Source: Paracoccaceae bacterium (GTDB taxonomy: Bacteria > Pseudomonadota > Alphaproteobacteria > Rhodobacterales > Rhodobacteraceae). Taken from it: DNA of 45,662 nt. The DNA lies in the NCBI GenBank assembly GCA_013214575.1, contig JABSSD010000046.1:1-45662 (forward strand), given 5' to 3'. Of this stretch, positions 9,630 through 17,776 are shown piece by piece. The stretch's first letter is position 1, and each line of letters starts with the position of its first letter. The translations under genes were made by a program, and so were the position numbers. The notes beneath the pieces are model-generated. The model made no database searches. It was not told the origin of the DNA and saw only the letters and a list, made by a program, of their open reading frames with translations.

Positions 9630-10765
9630 GTTATCTGGAGTATAATGCCAAGACCACCCCAACCGGGCTGCGCAAGATCTTGTTTCTGAACTGGCCGCTG
9701 GTGCTATTGCTGATCTCGGTGGCCTGCATTGGCTTTCTCATGCTCTATTCGGTGGCCGGAGGATCCGTCAGCCCCTGGATGGAGCCACAGGTGAAACGCT
9801 TTGGCATGGGGCTGGCAGTGATGTTCTTCATCGCCATGGTGCCGATCTGGTTTTGGCGCAACATGGCAGTTGTGGCCTATCTGAGCTCCATAGCCCTGCT
9901 GCTGGCGGTGGAGTTTTTTGGCACCATTGGCATGGGGGCGCAGCGCTGGATTGACCTGGGCTTTATGCGGTTGCAGCCCTCTGAGCTGACCAAGATCACC
10001 CTGGTGATGCTGCTGGCCGCCTACTACGACTGGCTTCCGCGTGAGCAAACCTCGCGGCCGCTGTGGATCGCGATCCCGGTGGTGGCGATTATGGTGCCGA
10101 CGTTTATGGTGCTGCGCCAGCCCGATCTTGGCACCGCGATCCTGCTGCTGGCAGCGGGCGGCGGCGTGATGTTCCTGGCCGGAGTGCACTGGGCCTATTT
10201 TGCCGCGGTGATCGCGGCCGGGGTTGGCCTGATCACCGCGGTGTTCCAAGGTCGCGGCAGCTCCTGGCAATTGCTCAAGGACTATCAATATCGGCGTATT
10301 GATACGTTTTTGGACCCCTCAACCGACCCGCTGGGGGCCGGCTATCACATCACCCAATCGAAGATCGCCTTGGGGTCTGGCGGTTGGTCCGGACGGGGCT
10401 TCATGCAGGGCACCCAATCGCGGCTGAATTTCCTGCCCGAGAAACACACGGATTTCATTTTCACTACCCTGGCCGAGGAATTTGGCTTTGTTGGCGCCGT
10501 TTCATTGCTGGGCATCTACATGCTGATCGTGGTGTTTTGTATCGCCGCGGCGCTGGCCACCAAAGACCGGTTTTCCGCGCTGGTGATCATGGGGGTATCG
10601 CTCACCTTTTTCCTGTATTTTGCGGTCAATATGTCGATGGTCATGGGGCTTGCTCCGGTGGTTGGGGTGCCATTGCCAATGGTGTCCTACGGAGGCTCCG
10701 TGATGCTGGTGCTGCTGGCGGCCTTTGGCCTTGTGCAAAGCGCCCATGTTCATAGGCCGCGTTAA
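9626..10765 (+). CDS. rodA: rod shape-determining protein RodA, SEDS glycosyltransferase
   Basis: 379 residues and about ten membrane segments. RodA polymerises lipid II glycan strands, working with PBP2 encoded just upstream. SEDS-family signatures are visible: LGTIGMGAQRWIDLGFMRLQPSEL, VLRQPDLGTA, KIALGSGGWSGRGFMQGTQ, NFLPEKHTDFIF and, near the end, PLPMVSYGGS. It starts at ATG 9626 within the ATGA overlap with mrdA and is the last gene of the operon; a pair of hairpins follows. Confidence 0.97.
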   Translation: MSYLEYNAKTTPTGLRKILFLNWPLVLLLISVACIGFLMLYSVAGGSVSPWMEPQVKRFGMGLAVMFFIAMVPIWFWRNMAVVAYLSSIALLLAVEFFGTIGMGAQRWIDLGFMRLQPSELTKITLVMLLAAYYDWLPREQTSRPLWIAIPVVAIMVPTFMVLRQPDLGTAILLLAAGGGVMFLAGVHWAYFAAVIAAGVGLITAVFQGRGSSWQLLKDYQYRRIDTFLDPSTDPLGAGYHITQSKIALGSGGWSGRGFMQGTQSRLNFLPEKHTDFIFTTLAEEFGFVGAVSLLGIYMLIVVFCIAAALATKDRFSALVIMGVSLTFFLYFAVNMSMVMGLAPVVGVPLPMVSYGGSVMLVLLAAFGLVQSAHVHRPR

Positions 10766-10775
10766 GGGCATCAAA

Positions 10776-10807
10776 GGGGGCCAACCCCCTCTTGGCCTGA
10801 CGGCCAA
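10776..10807 (+). terminator. tandem hairpins after rodA
   Basis: GGGGG/CCCCC (10776-10780 with 10785-10789) is followed at once by TTGGCC/GGCCAA (10792-10797 with 10802-10807, loop TGAC) and TTC. The start is 10 bases past the rodA stop. There is no long T run, so it is a plausible but not certain end of the elongasome transcript. Confidence 0.5.
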
Positions 10808-10952
10808 TTCACCCCTGGGATATCTACGGCCAGATGAAGCACGGGTGGATCTGGTGAGCAGCTGTCACCGGTTGCAGAATAGTCATTTGGGGGTTGCACA
10901 CCGTCATTTTCCCACTCAGGGTCACAAAAACGCACCTTTGGGAGGCACCGTC

Positions 10953-11363
10953 ATGAGCATCTTTCACCTCGCCTATCACGTCGATGACCTGCAGCGCGCC
11001 CGCGCCTTTTATAGCGGGGTTTTGGGCTGCACCGAGGGCCGCAGCACCAAGACCTGGGTTGATTTTAACTTCTTTGGCCACCAGATCTCGCTGCATCTGG
11101 GGCCGGTTTTTGCGACAACCAATTCCGGTCAGGTCGGAGAGCATATGGTGCCAATGCCACATTTGGGGATGATCCTGCCACAGGACGAGTGGCAGGCCTT
11201 GGCAGATCGTCTGGTGGCCAAAGATGTGGGTTTTACCATATCCCCAACCACCCGTTTTGCAGGAGAGCCGGGGGAGCAAAGCACCATGTTCTTCCATGAT
11301 CCAGCAGGCAACCCGATCGAAATCAAGGGCTTCACTGATATGGCCGGAGTTTTTGCCCGATGA
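10953..11363 (+). CDS. VOC (glyoxalase/dioxygenase fold) family protein
   Basis: 136 residues, a single VOC module. It opens IFHLAYHVDDLQRARAFYSGVLGC, the typical first beta-alpha unit with a metal-ligand His, and ends STMFFHDPAGNPIEIKGF, whose E in NPIEI is the usual last metal ligand. The substrate is not predictable; relatives are annotated as glyoxalase-like or extradiol-dioxygenase-like. The start at ATG 10953 has GGGAGG (10940-10945) upstream; the longer frame from 10725 runs back into rodA and is not used. Its stop overlaps the next gene's start (ATGA 11360-11363), so the pair is co-translated. Confidence 0.88.
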   Translation: MSIFHLAYHVDDLQRARAFYSGVLGCTEGRSTKTWVDFNFFGHQISLHLGPVFATTNSGQVGEHMVPMPHLGMILPQDEWQALADRLVAKDVGFTISPTTRFAGEPGEQSTMFFHDPAGNPIEIKGFTDMAGVFAR

Positions 11364-12286
11364 TCAACGTCCAGTTCGCCGCCCGCCCCGAGCGTTGGGA
11401 CATCTATGCCACACCGCTCAGGGCTGCCTTTAGCAAAGCCGGGCTGGATGTTGATTTGCGGGTCGACCACGCGCCGGACAGCGTGGATTACATCATCTAT
11501 GCGCCCAACGGCCCGCTGTCGGATTTCACCCCCTACAGCCGATGCAAATCGGTGCATAGCCTCTGGGCAGGAGTGGAAAAGATCATCGGTAACGCCAGCC
11601 TGACGATGCCTCTGTGCCGGATGGTGGATCCAGGGCTGACGGCCGGAATGGTGGAATGGGTGACCGGCCATGTCCTGCGCTACCACCTGGATATTGACCG
11701 TGCCATCTTACAGCAGGATCAATGGGAGCCAAAGGTGCCCCCCTTGGCGATGGAGCGCCCGGTCACCATTCTGGGGCAAGGCGCGCTGGGGCAGGCCTGC
11801 GCCAGCGCATTGGCGCAATTGGGGTTTCCGGTGACAGGATGGTCTCGCGCGCCCAAGCTGATCGAGGGCATCACCTGTCGACATGGGGCTGAGGGGCTGG
11901 TGCGGGCATTGACCCGCGCTGAAATTGTGGTGCTCCTGCTGCCCGACACACCGGCAACCGAGAACACATTGAACGCGCAAACACTGGCACAGCTTCCCAA
12001 AGGCGCGCGGATCATCAACCCGGGCCGAGGCCCTTTGATCGACGATGCCGCGCTACTGGATGCATTGGACAGCGGTCATATTGCGCATGCCACACTGGAT
12101 GTCTTCCGCATCGAGCCGCTGCCCAGCGATCACCCCTATTGGGCGCATCCCAAGGTCACCGTCACCCCACATATCGCCGCCGAAACCCGCACCATCACCT
12201 CCGCACAGGTGATTGCCGAGAACATCCGGCGCGGCGAAGCTGCAGAGCCATATTTGCATCTGGTGGATCGAGATCTGGGGTACTGA
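11360..12286 (+). CDS. D-2-hydroxyacid dehydrogenase, glyoxylate/hydroxypyruvate reductase A type
   Basis: 308 residues, the GhrA length. An NAD(P)-binding Rossmann motif (LGQGALGQACASALAQLGF, about residues 137-155) is followed by LLPDTPATENTLN, INPGRGPLIDDAALLDAL and a C-terminal HPYWAHPKVTVTPHIAAET, which carries the catalytic His. An Arg and a Glu complete the usual triad (FRIEPLP). It probably reduces glyoxylate, hydroxypyruvate or a related 2-oxoacid in the cytoplasm. It is translationally coupled to the VOC protein, so the two may act on related small carbonyl compounds (inference). Confidence 0.88.
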   Translation: MINVQFAARPERWDIYATPLRAAFSKAGLDVDLRVDHAPDSVDYIIYAPNGPLSDFTPYSRCKSVHSLWAGVEKIIGNASLTMPLCRMVDPGLTAGMVEWVTGHVLRYHLDIDRAILQQDQWEPKVPPLAMERPVTILGQGALGQACASALAQLGFPVTGWSRAPKLIEGITCRHGAEGLVRALTRAEIVVLLLPDTPATENTLNAQTLAQLPKGARIINPGRGPLIDDAALLDALDSGHIAHATLDVFRIEPLPSDHPYWAHPKVTVTPHIAAETRTITSAQVIAENIRRGEAAEPYLHLVDRDLGY

Positions 12287-12292
12287 CCGCAA

Positions 12293-12318
12293 AAGAAGGC
12301 GCCAGCGCGCGCCTTCTT
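12293..12318. terminator. bidirectional terminator between convergent genes
   Basis: The stem AAGAAGGCGC (12293-12302) with GCGCCTTCTT (12309-12318) is followed by CTTGTTT on plus and TTGCGG on minus. It lies between the dehydrogenase stop at 12286 and the peptidase stop at 12365, which face each other. Confidence 0.8.
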
Positions 12319-12322
12319 CTTG

Positions 12323-12346
12323 TTTCAAATACCTCCGCCGGAGGCC
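12323..12346. repeat. short dispersed motif around CTCCGCCGGAGG, copy 1
   Basis: The sequence TTTCAAATACCTCCGCCGGAGG resembles GCTCAAAATACTCCCGCCGGAGGC at 17721-17744. Both lie close to gene ends on the minus strand and contain an inverted CCGCCGG core. It looks like a small repeat of the host genome; function is unknown. Confidence 0.55.
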
Positions 12347-12364
12347 GCGCCCGGAACGGGCGCT

Positions 12365-14380
12365 TTAGCTGGCGTCCAGTCCCCGCCCCTTGAGCAGGGC
12401 CTCCACCCCCGGCAACCGGCCCCGGAACGCCACATATAATTCGCCCGGATCCTGCGATCCTCCGGTCGACAGAATGGTGTCCTCCAACGCCTTGGCGCGC
12501 TCGGCATCAAAGGCACCTCCGGCCTCCTCAAAGGCGGCAAAAGCATCGGCGTCCATCACCTCGGACCACATGTAGCTGTAATAACCCGAACTGTAGCCGT
12601 CGCCTGCAAAGACATGCGCGAAATGCGGGCTGGCGTGGCGCATGGTGATCGCCGGTGGCAGGCCAATCTGCCGCAACACCTCAGCCTGCCTGGCCATCAC
12701 ATCTGTCGGCGCCGCGCCCTCATGAAAGGCCAGATCAACCAGCGCCGAGGCGACATATTCCACCGTCTGGAACCCCATATCAAAATTGGCGGCGCCCAGC
12801 ACCTTGTTCAGCAACTCTTGCGGCATCGCGGCGCCGGTTTCGGCATGGGTGGCAAATTCTGCCAGCACCTCGGGGACCTCAAGCCAGTGTTCGTACAATT
12901 GGCTGGGCAGTTCGACAAAATCCCGCGCCACTGAGGTGCCAGAGATGCTCTCATAACTCACATTCGACAGCATCTGGTGCAGCGCATGTCCAAACTCGTG
13001 GAACAGGGTGCGGGCATCGTCCCAGGACAGCAGCGCTGGCTCTGCCTTGGCAAAGTTGCAGACATTGATCACCACAGGCGCCTGCACCTGCGGGAACTTG
13101 GCCTGACCGCGCATGGCAGAACACCAGGCGCCGGAGCGTTTAGAGCCGCGGGCAAAGTAGTCACCGATGAACACAGCCACATGTTTGCCACCCCGGGTGA
13201 CCTCCCAGGCGCGACAGTCGGGGTGGTACAGGTCCGCGTCCAGCGGTGCGAACTGCAACCCGAACAAGCGGCTGGCACAGGCAAACGAGGCCTCGATCAT
13301 CCGGTCCAGCTGCAAATAGGGCTTCAACTCGGCCTCATCCAGATCATGTTCGACCTTGCGGCGTTTTTCAGCATAGTAGCGCCAGTCCCAGGGCTGCAGA
13401 TCACCATTGATGCCATCCGCTCGCATCATTTGGGTCAGCACCTCGGCGTCGGCCTCAGCCTGAGACTTGGCGGGGGCCCAGACCTCCATCAACAAGCCGC
13501 GCACTGCACCCGGAGTCTTGGCCATCTCGGTTTCCAGCTTGTAATCGGCAAAGCTGTCATAGCCTAAAAGCTGTGCCCGCTCATGGCGCAGGGCTAGGAT
13601 CTCGGCGGCGATTTCACGGTTGTCGGTTTCGCCGCCATTGGCCCCACGGGCAACCCAGGCGTTGAAGGCCACCTCGCGCAGGTCACGGCGCTTTGAGAAC
13701 TGCAAGAACGGGGTGATGATCGAGCGCGACAGGGTCACCACCGGGCCAGCAGCGCCTTTTTCAACACCAGCCGCACGGGCTGCACCGATGGCAAAATCTG
13801 GCAGACCCTGCAGATCGTCTTCGTCCAGCGGCATGAACCAGTCGCGTTCATCCGCCAGCAGGTTCTGGGTAAACGAGGTGCCCAGCGTTGCCAGCCGGCC
13901 CTTGATCGCTTGCATCCGGGTATCATCAGCGCCGGTCAGCGCCGCCCCACCGCGCACAAAACCACGGTGGGTCAGCATCAGCACCCGTTGTTGTTCGCTA
14001 GTCAGATCCAGGCTGTCACGGGCGTTCCAGACGGCGGCAATACGGGCAAACAGCGCCTTGTTGGCGGTGATCGCCGCAGAATGCGCCGCCAGCTTGGGTG
14101 AGAAGTCCCGCTGCAGCGCCTCCCGCTTGGGATTGCTGTCGGCGCCGACAACGGTGAAGAACACCGACAGAACCTGGTCCAGCTCGCGGCACGGGCGCTC
14201 AAGCGCCTCAATCACATTGGCAAATGTTGGCGGCTCAGTGTTACCGGCAATGGCTGCGATCTGGGCGTTGTGAGCGATCAGCGCCTGATCCAGTGCGGGC
14301 GCGAAATCCTCATCAGAAATATCCGCAAACGGGGCAATTTGGAATGGAGTGTCCCAGTGGGGTAGAAGCGGGTTGGTCAT
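12365..14380 (-). CDS. M3-family zinc metallopeptidase (oligopeptidase A / Dcp type)
   Basis: 671 residues, the size of peptidyl-dipeptidase Dcp and oligopeptidase A. The zinc site is HEFGH at 461-465 (LFHEFGHALHQML), with the downstream Glu ligand in the family's usual position. The N-terminus (NPLLPHWDTPFQIAPFADI) also fits. There is no signal peptide, so it acts in the cytoplasm and degrades short peptides, perhaps including cleaved signal peptides. The ribosome site AAGGAGA is inside a hairpin that ends at the start codon (14380-14399). Confidence 0.95.
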   Translation of the reverse strand: MTNPLLPHWDTPFQIAPFADISDEDFAPALDQALIAHNAQIAAIAGNTEPPTFANVIEALERPCRELDQVLSVFFTVVGADSNPKREALQRDFSPKLAAHSAAITANKALFARIAAVWNARDSLDLTSEQQRVLMLTHRGFVRGGAALTGADDTRMQAIKGRLATLGTSFTQNLLADERDWFMPLDEDDLQGLPDFAIGAARAAGVEKGAAGPVVTLSRSIITPFLQFSKRRDLREVAFNAWVARGANGGETDNREIAAEILALRHERAQLLGYDSFADYKLETEMAKTPGAVRGLLMEVWAPAKSQAEADAEVLTQMMRADGINGDLQPWDWRYYAEKRRKVEHDLDEAELKPYLQLDRMIEASFACASRLFGLQFAPLDADLYHPDCRAWEVTRGGKHVAVFIGDYFARGSKRSGAWCSAMRGQAKFPQVQAPVVINVCNFAKAEPALLSWDDARTLFHEFGHALHQMLSNVSYESISGTSVARDFVELPSQLYEHWLEVPEVLAEFATHAETGAAMPQELLNKVLGAANFDMGFQTVEYVASALVDLAFHEGAAPTDVMARQAEVLRQIGLPPAITMRHASPHFAHVFAGDGYSSGYYSYMWSEVMDADAFAAFEEAGGAFDAERAKALEDTILSTGGSQDPGELYVAFRGRLPGVEALLKGRGLDAS

Positions 14381-14399
14381 GGCAAAGTCTCCTTTGCCA
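14380..14399 (-). promoter_or_regulatory. hairpin burying the ribosome site of the M3 peptidase gene
   Basis: TGGCAAAG (14380-14387) pairs perfectly with CTTTGCCA (14392-14399). On the minus strand the first arm plus loop is the ribosome site AAGGAGA and the second arm runs into the ATG. Eight pairs with a four-base loop could limit translation until melted. Confidence 0.5.
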
Positions 14400-14474
14400 G
14401 CAAGCTAGTGCTTGGTCCAACCCGACTTCAATACCTTAGGCCCAACAAAGCACGCCGCTAGGCAATAGAATTGC

Positions 14475-15281
14475 TCACTCGACCTTTTCTTTGTCCCGCA
14501 GGTGGCGTTCAAACCGGCGCAGCGCCAGCGACAGGCTGATGGTCATGGTCAGATAGATCAGCGCAACCACATTATAGGTCTCAAAATAGCGGAAGTTGCC
14601 GGCCGCAATCACCTTGCCCAGCTGGGTGACATCCAGCACCCCCAGCACCGACACCAGCGAGCTGTCCTTGACCAATGCCACAAAATCATTGCCCAGCGGC
14701 GGCATAATGGTGCGAATGGCCTGTGGAAAGATCACCAGCCGGAACTGCTGCCAGCCATTCAGACCCAGCGCCTTGGCGGCCTCAATCTGGCCCTCCTCGA
14801 CCGCTTGCAGACCAGCGCGGAACACTTCGGAGATAAACGCCGAATAGGCCACCATCAGCGCAATGATCGCCCGCCAGATCAGCGGGAACTGGCGGGTGCG
14901 GATCGGCTCCAGGCCGATCATATCGCCCAGATAATTGCGCAATTCCACCAGCGCCGGCGCCAAGGCAAAGGCCACATAAAGCAGCAGCACAATGATGGGA
15001 ACACCCCGCACCACCTCGACATAGAACCGGGTGACCTGGCGCACCACCAGCCATTTGGAGCCCGCCCCCAGCGCCAGCAACAGGCCAAGCAACGAGGCCA
15101 GCGTAAAGCTGACGAGGGTGACAAAGATGGTGGTCTTCACCCCTTTCATCAGGGTTGACAAGATCTGCAGATACAGCTCACTCGCCACCACCTGCCATCC
15201 CAGATACAGCCCGATCAGCACAACGGCCGCCAACCACCAGGGAAAGTCTTCTTTGTCGTTCGAGGAAGCAGCCATCGTCAT
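14475..15281 (-). CDS. polar amino-acid ABC transporter permease
   Basis: 268 residues with about five or six membrane segments. It carries the His/Glu/Gln/Arg-type permease pattern: start of the conserved domain at LMKGVKTTIFVTLVSFTLAS, then VEVVRGVPIIVLLLYVAFAL and the EAA loop EAAKALGLNGWQQFRLVIFP that docks to the ATPase. It forms the inner-membrane channel for an amino acid bound by the product of the upstream gene (15342-16133). Starts at 15281 or 15275 are both possible; GAAAG is the only ribosome site. No ATPase gene and no second permease lie here, so the ATPase must be encoded elsewhere and the channel is probably a homodimer. Confidence 0.93.
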   Translation of the reverse strand: MTMAASSNDKEDFPWWLAAVVLIGLYLGWQVVASELYLQILSTLMKGVKTTIFVTLVSFTLASLLGLLLALGAGSKWLVVRQVTRFYVEVVRGVPIIVLLLYVAFALAPALVELRNYLGDMIGLEPIRTRQFPLIWRAIIALMVAYSAFISEVFRAGLQAVEEGQIEAAKALGLNGWQQFRLVIFPQAIRTIMPPLGNDFVALVKDSSLVSVLGVLDVTQLGKVIAAGNFRYFETYNVVALIYLTMTISLSLALRRFERHLRDKEKVE

Positions 15282-15289
15282 CTTTCAAG

Positions 15290-15315
15290 AAAAACCCCGG
15301 CCCAATGGACCGGGG
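15290..15315 (-). terminator. intrinsic terminator between binding protein and permease
   Basis: Read on the minus strand, CCCCGGTCC pairs with GGGCCGGGG (one G-T pair, ATT loop), followed by TTTTTC (complement of 15290-15294). It sits between the binding-protein stop (15342) and the permease start, with the T run only about 9-15 bases before the permease ATG. It should let through only part of the transcripts, giving more binding protein than permease. Confidence 0.82.
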
Positions 15316-15341
15316 ATTATTAGTTGCAAAGCCGGTAGGCT

Positions 15342-16133
15342 TTACTGACCTAATTTATAGTCAACGAACCATTTTGTGTTCAGCGCGTCCAGGGTGCCGT
15401 CGGCCTCCATGGAGGCAATGGCGGCGTTGATCGAGACGACAAGCTCGCTGCCTTTGGGGAAGATAAAGCCAAAATCTTCGGTGCCCAGCGGTTCACCAAC
15501 AATTTTCAAACCACCATTCGATGCGGTCACATAGCCATTGGCGGCGGTGCTGTCCGACAGCGCCAGATCAACGTCGCCAACCCGCAACGCCTGAATCGCC
15601 GCGCCAAAGTTTTCAAACAGCTTGATGCGCGAATTGGCCTCGTCACCGTCCAGGATATCATAGACCGTCACATAGAACGGTGTGGTGCCCGGCTGTGCGG
15701 CAGCCAGAAAGTCGCTGTTGGCGGCAAAACCAGCCGCGTCGTCAAAGCGGCTCTCATCCCCGGCCACAATCATGCGCATCTGCGAGGTCAGGTATTTGTC
15801 AGAAAAGTCTACCATTTCCCTGCGGTCTTCGCGGATGGTGATGCCGGTCATGCCCAGATCATACTGGCCTTCGCTGATCGCCGGGATCATCGCATCCCAG
15901 CTGCTGTTTTCATAGACCACGGTGATGTTGATACGCTTGGCGATTTCCGCCATGGCGTCGTATTCCCAGCCAATGGCATTGCCGGTTTTCGGGTCCATGA
16001 ATTGCAACGGCGGATAGGCGTTTTCAGTGGCAACCACCACTTCCTGTCCGCCCAGATCAGGCAGCTCCGCCGCGAGTGCGCCGCTGGCCAGCCCAAACAC
16101 CGCTGCTGCGGCCACAGTGAAAATCGTTTTCAT
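15342..16133 (-). CDS. amino-acid ABC transporter substrate-binding protein
   Basis: 263 residues. A Sec signal peptide ([21 protein letters not shown], cut before AELPD) is followed by a family 3 periplasmic binding domain: [58 protein letters not shown] and, near the end, [19 protein letters not shown]. This class binds polar amino acids. Start ATG 16133 is chosen because GAGGGG lies just upstream and the signal peptide begins there; a frame open back to 16199 would add 22 residues before it. The permease gene follows after a terminator. Confidence 0.94.
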   Translation of the reverse strand: MKTIFTVAAAAVFGLASGALAAELPDLGGQEVVVATENAYPPLQFMDPKTGNAIGWEYDAMAEIAKRINITVVYENSSWDAMIPAISEGQYDLGMTGITIREDRREMVDFSDKYLTSQMRMIVAGDESRFDDAAGFAANSDFLAAAQPGTTPFYVTVYDILDGDEANSRIKLFENFGAAIQALRVGDVDLALSDSTAANGYVTASNGGLKIVGEPLGTEDFGFIFPKGSELVVSINAAIASMEADGTLDALNTKWFVDYKLGQ

Positions 16134-16167
16134 CTTATCCCCTCTCAAGAACTTTAATTGCAACAGA

Positions 16168-16195
16168 CTTGCCGTGAGCGGCCGCTCAGCGCAAG
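16168..16195 (-). terminator. hairpin after the ThiF/MoeB-like gene
   Basis: CTTGC/GCAAG arms (16168-16172 and 16191-16195) enclose the perfect 14-base palindrome TGAGCGGCCGCTCA (16175-16188). On the minus strand it follows the stop at 16199 by a few bases and is followed by TCTGTT, the same tail as the leuA terminator. Confidence 0.65.
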
Positions 16196-16198
16196 CCA

Positions 16199-17245
16199 TC
16201 AGTCACGTTTAGGACCGCAAACCGGGCAATCTGGCGTTGATTTCAGCTGAATACGTCGCGTCTCGCAATAGAGCCCGTCATAAATCAGCATCGCCCCGCG
16301 CAGGCATGCGCCGGCACCGGTAATCTGCTTGATCGCCTCCAGCGCCATCATCGCCCCTACCACCCCGGGCAACGGCCCAACCACCCCGGCCTCAGAACAG
16401 GAGGGTGCCAGGCCGGCGGCGGGTGCTTCCGGAAAGATGCATTGATAGCAGGGACCACCGGCGCTGGGATGGAACAGGCTCAGCTGACCCTCCCACTGCG
16501 ACAGCGCCCCTGATATCAACGGCTTGCCCAGCGCCACCGCCACGCGATTGATCAGATAGCGGGTGGTGAAATTATCGGTGCCGTCCAGGATCAGATCATA
16601 GTCGGCAAACAGGGCTTCGGCCATGTCGGCCTGCAGACGCCGGTGATAGGGACGCACCGTGACATAGGGGTTCTGCGCTTTCATCGCCTGTTCGGCGGAA
16701 AACACCTTGGGCATGCCGATGTCTTTGTCGCGATGGATCACCTGACGTTGAAGATTGGCATTTTCGACCTCGTCATCGTCGATCACACCGATGGTGCCAA
16801 CACCCGCCGCCGCCAGATACAGCAACGCAGGGGCGCCCAGCCCGCCCGCGCCAATCACCAGCACACGCGCATTCTTCAACTTTTTCTGCCCCGGACCACC
16901 CAATTCACGCAGCACAATATGACGCGCGTATCGATCCAACTCGGTCTCGGAAAAAGTGCCGGTTTGCTGCGACATGGTGGTCTCCTTGGGCTGCGCCCGT
17001 GCCTTTAAGGCCGCAACAATGCGCCCATAACCCAAGGCCAAAAGGCCAAAGCCACCCAGCATCAACCAGGGCGTCACCGAGCCGCCGGTGGCGACACGCA
17101 GGTCATGGCCATCCGGCAGCGTCAGCTGAAGTATCAGGACCGCTGCAAACAGCAACAGAACAAGGGTGCCGCATACCGCCTTGGGCATCCCCAAAATCCG
17201 CCCGCCCCACCAGAAAAAGGCTGCCAGAGCCAGAATACTTAACAT
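16199..17245 (-). CDS. HesA/MoeB/ThiF-family adenylyltransferase with N-terminal membrane segments
   Basis: 348 residues in two parts. Residues 1-85 hold about three hydrophobic segments ([34 protein letters not shown] and [15 protein letters not shown]). Residues 90-348 are a complete E1-like domain: [22 protein letters not shown] motif [29 protein letters not shown], and two CxxC zinc pairs (CYQC and CPVC at the end). Such enzymes adenylate the C-terminus of a ubiquitin-like sulfur carrier (MoaD or ThiS) for molybdopterin or thiamin synthesis. An internal Met ([10 protein letters not shown], about residue 91) could give a soluble form. It overlaps dut by one base (TGATG). The carrier partner is not in the window. 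Confidence 0.9.
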   Translation of the reverse strand: MLSILALAAFFWWGGRILGMPKAVCGTLVLLLFAAVLILQLTLPDGHDLRVATGGSVTPWLMLGGFGLLALGYGRIVAALKARAQPKETTMSQQTGTFSETELDRYARHIVLRELGGPGQKKLKNARVLVIGAGGLGAPALLYLAAAGVGTIGVIDDDEVENANLQRQVIHRDKDIGMPKVFSAEQAMKAQNPYVTVRPYHRRLQADMAEALFADYDLILDGTDNFTTRYLINRVAVALGKPLISGALSQWEGQLSLFHPSAGGPCYQCIFPEAPAAGLAPSCSEAGVVGPLPGVVGAMMALEAIKQITGAGACLRGAMLIYDGLYCETRRIQLKSTPDCPVCGPKRD

Positions 17246-17700
17246 CAGCTTTGCCCGGTCGAGCCAAAGCCGCCACCACCCCGCGCCGTATCGCTCAATT
17301 CATCTGCCAGCTCAAAACGGGCCTGCACCACCGGTGCTACCACCAGCTGCGCAATGCGATCTCCATGTGCAATTTCAAACGGCTCAGCGCCCGCATTCAA
17401 CACAATCACCCCCAGCGGGCCGCGATAGTCACTGTCGATGGTTCCCGGCGCATTTGGCAAGGTAATACCATGCTTCAGCGCCAGTCCAGAGCGGGGCCGA
17501 ATCTGCACCTCATAGCCCTGCGGTATCTCGACCTTAAGACCGGTCGGCACCAGCGCACGCGCCCCCGGCGCCAGCACAACGGTGCCACGATCCGGCAGAT
17601 TGGCCCGCAGATCCGCCCCCGCAGCCCCCGGTGTTTCATAAGCAGGCAGCGGCACAGAGTGATCCGCGCCTGCATCATACATCACCCGGATTGAGATCAT
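17245..17700 (-). CDS. dut: deoxyuridine 5'-triphosphate nucleotidohydrolase
   Basis: 151 residues, standard for a trimeric dUTPase, which turns dUTP into dUMP and pyrophosphate and so keeps uracil out of DNA. All five motifs are present: [41 protein letters not shown] and the C-terminal GGGGFGSTG. The start at ATG 17700 has AAAAGGA upstream; the longer open frame back to 17775 has no support. It lies between coaBC and the ThiF-like gene on the same strand, probably one transcript. Confidence 0.97.
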   Translation of the reverse strand: MISIRVMYDAGADHSVPLPAYETPGAAGADLRANLPDRGTVVLAPGARALVPTGLKVEIPQGYEVQIRPRSGLALKHGITLPNAPGTIDSDYRGPLGVIVLNAGAEPFEIAHGDRIAQLVVAPVVQARFELADELSDTARGGGGFGSTGQS

Positions 17701-17720
17701 GCGGATATCCTTTTCTTTTT

Positions 17721-17744
17721 GCTCAAAATACTCCCGCCGGAGGC
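17721..17744. repeat. short dispersed motif around CTCCCGCCGGAGG, copy 2
   Basis: GCTCAAAATACTCCCGCCGGAGGC, between coaBC and dut, matches the motif at 12323-12346 with few differences. Confidence 0.55.
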
Positions 17745-17776
17745 AAGACATCTCACGGCATATCTCACAGCACATC

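Noticed and set aside
10725-10952. Longer N-terminus for the VOC protein
   Set aside because: It would overlap the end of rodA and lacks VOC features; a good ribosome site sits at the ATG 10953.
17701-17775. N-terminal extension of dut
   Set aside because: It runs through the short genomic repeat and has no ribosome site; dUTPase begins at 17700.
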